A stretch of DNA of 16,501 bases from Chloromonas sp. AAM2 (taxonomy: Eukaryota > Chlorophyta > Chlorophyceae > Chlamydomonadales > Chlamydomonadaceae), in assembly GCA_004335635.1 (NCBI GenBank), contig QAXH01005769.1, positions 1,558-18,058 on the forward strand, in the 5' to 3' direction. The notes beneath the pieces were generated by a model. That model had not been told where the DNA came from. It did not search any database and saw nothing but the letters and a program-made list of their open reading frames with translations. Below are positions 1-8,000 of this stretch, piece after piece (positions within the stretch are counted from its first letter, which is position 1; every line of letters starts with the position of its first letter). A program made the translations under genes and the position numbers.

Positions 1-2
1 AC

Positions 3-92
3 GACAGGTCTGACAGGTCTGACAGGTCTGACAGGTCTGACAGGTACGACAGGTACGACAGGTCTGACAGGTCTGACAGGTACGACAGGTCC
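3..92. repeat. 9-bp minisatellite (GACAGGTCT/GACAGGTAC), 10 copies
   Basis: Ten consecutive 9-bp units start at 3, 12, 21, 30, 39, 48, 57, 66, 75 and 84. Most read GACAGGTCT, three read GACAGGTAC and the last ends in CC. The array may extend left of the window. On the minus strand the unit is in the frame of the neighbouring DUF4336 exon and would read as an L-S-D / L-S-Y tripeptide repeat. On the plus strand each unit carries a CAG|GT string that resembles a splice junction. Confidence 0.95.
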
Positions 93-107
93 TGACAGGG
101 AGACACT

Positions 108-155
108 TCAACTTTCCTCACTTTGGACTGGCACCAGAACAAGGCCAAACCATGG
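108..155 (-). CDS. Possible last exon of the DUF4336 gene
   Basis: After the donor below position 248, a CTGCAG acceptor just above 155 would open a phase-0 exon encoding PWFGLVLVPVQSEES and then TGA at 110-108. Phase and splice sites fit, but the 15 residues match nothing I can recall from the family. The competing reading is that the exon at 385-248 reads straight through: its frame has no stop down to the left edge and would translate the 9-bp minisatellite. A third option is a terminal exon outside the window. Confidence 0.25.
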   Translation of the reverse strand, partial: PWFGLVLVPVQSEES

Positions 156-247
156 CTGCAGGGGTTCGCGCTTACGTGGCTCTGGACTGTGGCGGCTGCT
201 ATTGCTTGTCTAACCTTATTAACAGGCCAGAGGTACTCTCTGCTCAC

Positions 248-3200
248 CTGTTCAATGCCCTCATACACAAATGAGAATGCACGTTTGAACTCGGCTGGCC
301 CCGCCCTGATGGGCGCAGCAAAGTGGCAGGGGATGATCTGGCGGAAGTCCCAATCCCGAACGATGTCGTCCACCCATGCCCGCACCTGCCAAGCAACAAA
401 CACTGACTGCAAATGAGGCAGTTGCTGCAGACGGAATGACGGGTAGGGCAGCATGGCAGGCAGCAGCAAGGCCTGGATTGCTTGCGTGTGCAGCGCTATG
501 GGAGCGCTTCAGCATGCTGCGCCCCTTCAACTGGACAGCTGTCAAACTGTCGAGTGCTCGCTGGTTACTGAACTGTGCATGCAGGTGTGTGCGTGGCCGG
601 GCTATCCACTGACCGCAGCTGGGACCTTGGAGTACACGAGCGTCTCCACCACAGGCCCCACAATGAGCCGGTTGGACAGCGCGGCAAAGGACTCCTGCAA
701 ATGCAGGCATGTGCTCAGGACCATCACACCACATGCAGGCACACAAACAGAGTTTCAAGACTCTGCTTCATAGTCTTGAGTTTTGGTGTGCCATCTTGCT
801 GTCATAAATCAATCCCTTCAGTTGCCTGTATACATCTGCACTATGATACAAAAGCTGCACATGACCACAAGGCAGCAATCATTTGAGCCCGATCCAGGCC
901 GTGTCAAGAGTTATACATGGCGTGCACAATTTACTCGGCGCACCTCCGGCTCCAGCAGGTTTGATGGGTTGAAGTAGAGAACCAGCAAGGCCATCCGTAT
1001 CCACCCTGTGCAACAGGCATGCAGACAGGATGCATCACACACTCCAGATTGGAGTTGGGCAGGGATGCTGTGCATACAACAGTAGACTGCCTGCGATATT
1101 AGAGAAAGGCCTGGCAGGGTGATTGTGAGCAGGCCATCATGCAGCAGGCCATCATGCAGCAGGCCGTCATGCAGCATGCCGTCATGCAGCAGGCCGTCGT
1201 GCAGCAGGCTGTCATGCAGCAGATTTGAATGACAGCTGCGCTCAGTCTGTACATGTTTGAGGTACGATATAGGGCGACAGCACAGTTGCTATCAGTTCCC
1301 AAGAGCACAGCTTGTTCTAACACGCTGCCTCCAAGTGGTCAATTCAGGACTGCCAAAATTCTAGACAGCCGTGGCCATTCCTTAGACTTGCTTCTATCAC
1401 GCAGCCGCCTGCCCTCGGGCAACTGGTCATTCAGGACTGCCTGTCGCTGCTGTGTGTCACCTTTCCGCCGCGCCTCCTCTGTGTCCTCCACCGGGCCTGT
1501 CTGCGCTATCTGCCGCACCTGCCAGCCACACACACCGCAGCAGTGCGACACGTGAGCAGCCTCAACACATAGGCAGCACGGCCACATACCCAACCGGCCA
1601 CTGCCTGCCACTGGCGACTTAGCGAAGCCAGCGTGTTGCCCTCACTCAGTAGTGAAGCCGTGCATTGATTACTTCATCTGATGCCTGCCTTTCCTTTTGA
1701 ACCCAGCCAGCCTACAGCAAGGTCTATTCTGTGCTCCCGCCCATGGCACACACCAGTTCCACCAGGAGTATCTGAAACCTGAGCAGCTGCTCTTTCAGGT
1801 AACCTTGTGCGCAGTTCCAGAAGCCACATTCCCTAAGGCTGTCTGCAGTCCGCTCACCTCCTCAGGCGTGCGGTCACCCGCAATGTATCGGTTGAGCAGG
1901 TTGTCACGTGCTGTCTCCAGCAGCGCCTCCCGCGGGATCACCTCAGGCACCTGCTCAGCACCACACACGGCGCCCGGCTCGCACACACCAGTCGAGAGCA
2001 GTCAAACCCCAAGCTTGCCTACCAGATACCAGTGCACGCACACACAGCAGCCCTGACTCACCTAACACTGGTTTCTGAGTCACAGCAAAAGGCATTCAAA
2101 CATACCTTACATACCACAGCGGAACCACAGCTCGCATGCTAGTTACCAGTGCCTGTGCGTTTGTTGGAACCTGGCCAGTCTAACTGTAGCCACACCGTGT
2201 CCTAGGCAGAAGGGGCAAGGAGTAGTCTCACCGCAACCCAGGGCAGCCATACAGCCATGCTGGACTGTGTTGCCATGGTGCCTGAGAACATGCCCAACTG
2301 GCTTAGGCTGATCTTTGGCCCCTGCTGTTCTCTCCACTACACTGTGTCTCCTGCACGTCTTCTAAGAACTGTATCACCAGCCAGACCCTATCCGCCAACG
2401 TGCCCCCTGACCTTGTCGCTGACATATATGAGTGCATCCGTGACCAGCAGAGTGCGTGTGCGCTTGTGGAAGAACGCCACCTCGCAGGTCCGCACGAAGT
2501 CACTCACACCTGCAGGCCAGGGGAAGCGCCAAGGCTGAGGAATGGGTGCAGTGAACTGACTGTCTCACGTTTCATGCACGACTTGCCAGTTGCCTCAACG
2601 CGTGCACTACATGGTCAAGGTGCACACCCGCTCTATTGCATGGCACTGGCAGGCGCATGGCGGTGAAAGCGGGCTCATGCGTAGTGGCGTTGGATGAGGT
2701 GGTTCACGCACCGATGGAAGGTGGTATCAAGGCTTTCTGTTCGATCTCGTCCGCCCAGGGCACATCAGGGTCATCGCTTTTCAGTACGCCTGCAGAGTGC
2801 ACACATTTGCAGCAGATGCGTATCTGGCTGGAGGCGAGGTGAGGACAACTGAATAACAGCTGGGCGTTCAGCAGCAACAATCTGTCACTCTCTTTTCCTT
2901 CCTGGCATTTGGTGTTGCTCGTTCTTTAGAAGCCTGGTATCAATCGTCTGCATAATTGGCGTGCCAGTAAATCCCCCACGGCTTGCTGCAGGGTTCCTCC
3001 CACCCCTGGTGCTGCCGGCACCCGCCTGTCGGGAAGATGCCTACGAGCTGAGGTGGCAGATTGAGGGGGAAGCTCCACTGGTAGGGTGCAATATAAACCT
3101 GCGCAACAAGCACAAAGTGTTGCTCTCCAATACACTGGTCACACAGAGATCTTGTGATGGGTTGCACTGTGCGAACTTGTTATCCAATTGTATTGCAACT

Positions 3201-4568
3201 AGAAACTGCAGCAGAAGTATTTCATTGAAACTCCAGCCTTCTTAGTATAGATTCCATACTCATGGAACTGCAACGCCAACAAAGTACTCTTACCTTTGCC
3301 TTGGGAAACTTGCGTGAGAAGCTGGGCACGAAGGCCTTGTGTTCGTACGCAAAGGTGGGCAGCACGATGTACTCCACAGGCGCATCCAACTCCTTGATGA
3401 GCCGCACACACTCGTCCGTGGGTGCCACGGGGGCATGGACCCAGAGGCCTGGACAGCACAGGCAACACTTCCATGCATAAGTGAGAGGGAAATGTTTATG
3501 TTTGGAAGGGGGAATTTATGGTGGTGTTCCAGGTGCCTGTTCCGGGAAGCGAGGGGATATTTCTGTAGAAAATAAATGAATGAAAATACCTATAGAACAT
3601 GACGCTAGTAAGGAGCGAATACCCCTAATCGCTTAGGGAAAACACGTTGGGAAAACCATATGGTGGCAGGCCAGTTTCTTTTCTTGCCTGTCTGCTGCAG
3701 CAACAGATGTGTAGCATCTTTTAGTGCACCTGCTTGCCCGTTGTTTGCAGCACAGGTGACCTGACCCAGGGCATGGGTCCTGTTGGCAACCCAAGGCGCG
3801 GGCTGCGTGCCACTTCTGTGGCTCCCTGCTCACCTCCGCTCTTGAGCTTGATGACGGTCATCCTGACAGGAGTGTAAACGTTGAAGACCTCCAGAGCCTG
3901 CAGATGGCGTGTGCAGGTACAGTCATTTGAATTCTTACCTGAAGCGTGGACTGTTCGCGCTTACAAGAAAAGTTGTGTTTCACAAGGTGGCAGACGCAGG
4001 CCACATTGGCTCTTACAAGGAAACACTGGCTCAAGGTGCCGGCTGTGGCTCATTCTGCTGTCATCTTTTGTGTCTGTCGTAGACCAGCACTGATGCAGTG
4101 AAGGGCTGAGTGCAAGCTTTTACCTGTGTCTGCTCGAAAATCCAAATGCTGTCGCGCTCAACCTGCACAGCAGGGCCACAAACCTGACTCCACTCAACAA
4201 CCGGCATACTGTGTCCAGCTGGCTCAAAAATATGATAACTGGATGTGGGAATGGCAGGCAGATATTGGCAAGTACATCTGCTTGCTTGGTTGAGCAACGG
4301 GAACCGTCCATCTCTCGCCCCCCCAAATCTCAGCCACCCACCCAATCGGATGTCTTACCTCATAACGTATGGTCTGCCTTGTGAACGCCGGGCCTAAGGG
4401 AAAAGGAAAGCCAGTAATGAAGGGATAGAATTGGCTGCCTTTTGAGCTGGGTTGGTTTGTGCTGGGGCTGGGGCTAGGGCTCCTGAGCTTGCGCTGAGAA
4501 CCTCCTGTCTGCCTATCCGGCGTCTGCTGCCTTGTCGTTGTTTGCTGAGTGGTCTTCTTGGTTGTCAT
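248..4568 (-). CDS. DUF4336 family protein, probably plastid-targeted (12 exons seen, 3' end incomplete)
   Basis: Inferred exons in transcript order: 4568-4359, 4162-4124, 3897-3834, 3448-3294, 3098-3026, 2789-2712, 2509-2412, 1950-1858, 1518-1461, 1005-944, 694-614, 385-248. All junctions keep frame and give 383 residues so far. The product resembles plant and algal DUF4336 proteins: RMTVIKLKSGGLWVHAPVAP (about 95-114), VLPTFAYEHK (133-142), YQWSFPLNLPP (161-171), PWADEIEQK (about 191-199), FFHKRTRTLLVTDA (219-232), NPSNLLEP (302-309) and IIPCHFAAPI (354-363). The first 70 residues are rich in S, T, K, R and Q and poor in acidic residues, as in a chloroplast transit peptide. I chose the ATG at 4568; in-frame ATGs at 4664 and 4655 are alternatives. 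After base 248 a GTGAGC donor is plausible. A possible terminal exon is 155-108, ending in TGA; otherwise the gene continues left of the window. The biochemical function of the family is not known to me. The intron between 3026 and 2789 appears to be GC-AG. Confidence 0.9.
1006..1460 (-). other. Intron of the DUF4336 gene (455 bp) containing a minisatellite
   Basis: On the minus strand the intron runs from a GTGACA donor at 1460 to a CACAG acceptor above 1005. It separates the exon ending in EEARRK from the one starting GWIRMALLVLYF. It interrupts a glycine codon in phase 1 and splicing restores KGWIRMALL, as expected for the family. The 15-bp tandem array at 1131-1220 is its only notable content. 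Confidence 0.8.
1131..1220. repeat. 15-bp minisatellite, 6 copies, intronic
   Basis: Six 15-bp units of the form AGGCC[A/G]TCATGCAGC start at 1131, 1146, 1161, 1176, 1191 and 1206, with one to three substitutions each. The array lies inside the 1006-1460 intron. Its minus-strand (gene-sense) unit is CATGATGGCCTGCTG. Cysteine-rich translations across it (CCMTACC-type) come from the repeat and are not a gene. Confidence 0.95.
1519..1857 (-). other. Intron of the DUF4336 gene (339 bp), no other feature seen
   Basis: It begins at a GTGAGC donor after the exon ending in GDRTPEE and ends at a GGCAG acceptor before VRQIAQTG. It is phase 0. I see no repeat or gene in it. Confidence 0.75.
1951..2411 (-). 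other. Intron of the DUF4336 gene (461 bp), no other feature seen
   Basis: It begins at GTCAGG after the exon ending in ALIYVSDK and ends at GAGCAG before VPEVIPREALL. It is phase 0. It is the longest intron seen in this gene; I see no repeat or gene inside it. Confidence 0.75.
2790..3025 (-). other. Probable GC-AG intron in the DUF4336 gene
   Basis: The exon encoding VYIAPYQWSFPLNLPPQ ends ...CCGACAG and is followed by GCGGGT, while the next exon starts after CTCTGCAG at 2789. Only this GC donor joins the reading frame to give GIFPTGVLKSDDPDVPWADE, the expected length for the family. A GT donor 7 bases further into the intron (ACAGGCGG|GTGCCG) would need the weak acceptor GAAAAG and would shorten the loop. 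Confidence 0.6.
3449..3833 (-). other. Intron of the DUF4336 gene (385 bp), no other feature seen
   Basis: It interrupts a glycine codon (phase 1) between KLKSG and LWVHAPVAP. It starts at GTGAGC and ends at GTCCAG. I see no repeat or gene in it. Confidence 0.8.
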
Positions 4569-5010
4569 CCTAGCAAAGACAGTGACCGCCGGGCTCCGCC
4601 GGACAGTCTTGTCAGCGAGTTTCCATCCATCAGGTGCTTTGGCCCATGCCCTCATCCCTCTCATTCTGCGCGGGCAATAACGCGTCTGATTGAGGAGCAA
4701 TCAGATCAATCCCAAGCTCACGGCCGATGGTTCCCGGTCGAGTTTGAGCGCTTTTCCCGGACCCGTTTCCGTCGAAAGTCATAACGGGCAGTATCCCGTA
4801 CAATGTCCACCTGTCGCGCGCAGGACGCCGGGGTTACGATAATTGACCTTTGGCACAGAGCGCGCAGGTTTCTGCAAGGGTCAACTCACAGGACAAGGGT
4901 TTGAATTTGTTGGGTATGCCTCGACATGGCGAACACAGTGGGTGTGCAAGCTGAATGGTCATTGGGTTGACCCTGACAACTCTGACAAAGCTGCTGAACA
5001 GTCCTCAAAG
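4569..5010. promoter_or_regulatory. Divergent intergenic region, candidate bidirectional promoter
   Basis: About 440 bp separate the proposed ATG of the minus-strand DUF4336 gene (4568) from the ATG of the plus-strand EF-hand/WD40 gene (5011); 346 bp remain if the 4664 start is used. It must hold both 5' UTRs and probably both promoters. I see no convincing TATA box. Two short inverted repeats are present: TGATTG/CAATCA around 4688-4704 and ACGGG/CCCGT around 4784-4799. The frame upstream of 5011 is open from 4843 but has no ATG before 5011, so an undetected upstream coding exon cannot be excluded. Confidence 0.5.
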
Positions 5011-8000
5011 ATGTCAGGTACGTGCAATTGCAGTACCACCACACACATGAACAAATGCACAGTAAACGAGCAAATGCACAGTATACGAGCGCGGTGCTAC
5101 CTGCAGGAGTTGATGAGGAGATCAACTTGGACCAGCTAAAGCTCCTCAAGCAAATCTTTGATGTGAGCATGCAGCCAGTCACGCATTCCCACAAGGCCAC
5201 ATGAGCCAGAATGTTGCCCACCACTCTCATACAGCCATTGCCAGCTGTCCAAACATATGCCATCCGGGACAGGGTCTGACATCAACAGCCACATTGAGCA
5301 CGCTGAATACCATGCTGGACGGCATGTCACTAGGATGCCTGATTATCGTAAACTAGCCTTTGCTTGAGCACCCTTGTCATCACGCGGTTTCTGCACATAC
5401 GGCCATTGGTGTGCTCTTGGCTGAGCAAGGCAGCAGCGGTGCTCTCCAGTCATTGGCAGTGCTCTCTGACTCAGCCACAAGAGAACCATTCATGTCATTT
5501 GAATGAATCACTTATGTCGTTTGAATGGTTGATGTATGGTTGACCACTGTGCAGGAGGCTGATGAAGATGGCAGTGGTGAGCTCGACATTGACGAGTTCG
5601 CTGAGAAGCTTGGGCCCCACCTGGGCGGCAACCTGTCCATTGAGCAGATCAAGCAGCTGTTCATGAAGATTGACGCGGATGCGGGCGGCACTGTGGACTG
5701 GTGGGTCAGAGCCCAGGGTCAGTCTGGGAGGTCTATCGTAGGTGCTCCACACCCACACATGTGTGTCCAGGGAGGCCTTCTCATCCTGAGAGACTAACGT
5801 TCAGGCAGGGTACGGGGGTACGCGCTTCCAGGTGTGGCCATCATGGGCTGCTTCCAGCCACAGCTAGATTCACCTGGGCTGGTCAGCAGGCCACGTCTCG
5901 GGCAGCCAGCGCTTGCTTACACCAACAGGGAGAATTACAGCAGCATATCAGAAGATGATGGTGCAGCATGATGGTGCAGCAATGATGGTGCAGCATGATG
6001 GTGCAGCATGATGGTGCAGCAAGCGCTAGACAACCGTACTTACCACCTGGGGCCTGGCCAGGAAGAGAGACCCGGCAGACACGTGTTTATGCTGTGTTTG
6101 GCGGTGTCGCCAGCCGAGTGTTGAGTGCGCCTGACCCTTGTCTCGCCCCTTGCGTCATGTCCTAGTGTGCTCATGTGCCCATGTGTCATGTGCTCATATG
6201 TATCATGTGTCAGGGAGGAGTTCACAAACTACATGTTCCTGGAGCGGGCGGAGGAGGCCAGCGGCACAACCAGCGAAAACTGGCGCCTGTTTCCACCTGA
6301 CTTCAAAGAAAAGAACGACCCAGGCGTGTCACACAGAGGTGTGTGAGGAGCAAGGAAAGGGTGTGTCGACGAATGAGGGAAGGCTGGGCCAGGGCAGCCA
6401 AGCAAAACAAGCAGCCATTGAGAGCACCCGTCAGGCTGCAGTGAAAGCATGGCCAGTAATTGGATCCCGATGTATGGTTCCACTGGTTCAGTGCTGCAGC
6501 CCACTTACAGGCCGGTGGGTCACAGGATTGCCCAATTCACGTGGGCTCTTGGCACCCATGCCCTGCATTGCATTGCATTCTCTTCCAGCACGTTTGATAG
6601 TAGCAGCCTGCACTCATTGTGCCGCCCCCCCTGGCAGCCGCAGTCAGCCTTGCTTCTGCGATGCTTTCCTTGTTATGGCTGTCGTGTACCTCTGCCTGGT
6701 AGCTCAACAATGTTAACTGTGTGGGACAACAGACCGCGGCCCAGCGCCCTCAGCCTGCCCTGCAACTGTTCTGTACAGGTGCTGTTGACTCAGTGGTGTA
6801 CGTGGAGGCGCTGGACAAGTACATATCCTGCTCGCGCGACGGGTCCTGGCGGCTGTGGAACGGCAACGACCTCAAGCACTTCCGTACCATGACCATGGGC
6901 ACGTCATGGCTCACGGACTGCATTTACATGCCTACAGTGAGCCAAATGCACCGCGCTTTCATGCTGTGCTGTTCCGTTGCCTGCCACGATAGACATGCTG
7001 TTCCTGGCGCGACGTGTGATCAATGCCTTACGCCAGGATTATCTGCCACCATCGGGTATGTCTCCATTTGATCAACCTGAGCAACGCTGGTTCAGTTGCC
7101 TCTTGCTCTTCCTGGTGCTATTAGCACTGGCAGGTATGCTTATCCTGGTGCAATATATAACGGATTTACAAGCCAGAAGCCTCAAGCCAGTTATGTCTGC
7201 CATCGTTTAGTCTCATTCTGGCTAAGATGTTCAGTGAACGTGGCCAGAACGAGCAGTGCTGCTATGGTGTACCAGCAAAACACTGAATCATGTGCAGAGT
7301 GGGTTTGTATTGTGTCTGTGTGTAGGCGCGCAAGCTTGTGTTCACGTCTGTTGACCGGGCCATCAGTTACTACGAGGCGAACCGGGGCACATATGAGCTG
7401 TCAGGCCGCGTGTACGCATCCGGCAACATGGGCGTGCCTCAGGCGCTCACGCTTGTGCAAGACGAAACAGGCAAGCATGCTGGGGGTGGTGGCTGGGGAA
7501 ACCCTCTCAGGGACATGGTCTGATAGTCACTTGTAGAGACACAGGGGATGCAGAAAGCTGCTGCCCTCCAGGGGTAAGGGGCCACATGGTGAGGTCATTA
7601 GGGAACTGGGTCGAAGCATACAGATGTATCTCATTATCGAGGCGTGGCAAGATGCACATAGCAGCAGTTGTGCGCAGGTACATTATGGAGCAACGCTCAA
7701 CCTTCAACGTACATCAGTCAGCCAAAGACCTTGTGCACACGTGCTCTTGCCTCCATTGTGATTAGAGCCGTATGCCTTGTCAGATTGACTCAGATTTGTG
7801 TTCACCAGAGCTCTGCTCAAAATGGCGGATGTTTTGTGTGTTCTTTCAGGCGAGCGTTTGGTGTACGGCGACAGCAAAGGCCACATCATCATGCTCCTGT
7901 GCGGCACCCGGGTGTGGCCCGCCAGGGACCTCATCTGCCAGGACGAGTACCAGGACTACATCTACATACACCAGGACCATGACGACTGGGTGTCACAGGT

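Larger units (their letters stand above)
5107..6250 (+). other. EF-hand module of the WD40 protein (exons 2-4)
   Basis: Exon 2 gives VDEEINLDQLKLLKQIFD, the entering helix. Exon 3 supplies loop 1 (D24-E-D-G-S-G-E-L-D-I-D-E35), with ligand positions D, D, S, E, D, E all canonical. It continues through the linker to loop 2 (D61-A-D-A-G-G-T-V-D-W-E-E72), which is completed across the intron into exon 4 and has D, D, G, T, D, E at the ligand positions. Both loops keep glycine at position 6 and glutamate at position 12, so Ca2+ binding is expected from family knowledge. The split W70 codon (TG|G) supports the exon 3-4 junction. Confidence 0.93.

Noticed and set aside
1..92. CRISPR array
   Set aside because: The units are 9 bp, directly abutting, with no spacers; this is a minisatellite.
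1099..1323. Minus-strand ORF rich in Cys-Cys-Met-Thr-Ala
   Set aside because: The pattern is the translation of the 15-bp minisatellite in an intron, not a cysteine-rich protein.
4843..5010. Open frame upstream of the proposed ATG at 5011
   Set aside because: It contains no ATG and has a TAA just before 4843. It could be coding only with an additional upstream exon, for which I found no convincing splice pair. Kept as 5' UTR/promoter.
6977..7210. Plus-strand ORF with a strongly hydrophobic stretch (LLLFLVLLALAGMLILV)
   Set aside because: It lies wholly inside intron 5 of the EF-hand/WD40 gene, in a pyrimidine- and CTG-rich stretch that gives Leu-rich translation by chance. It has no homologue that I recognise.
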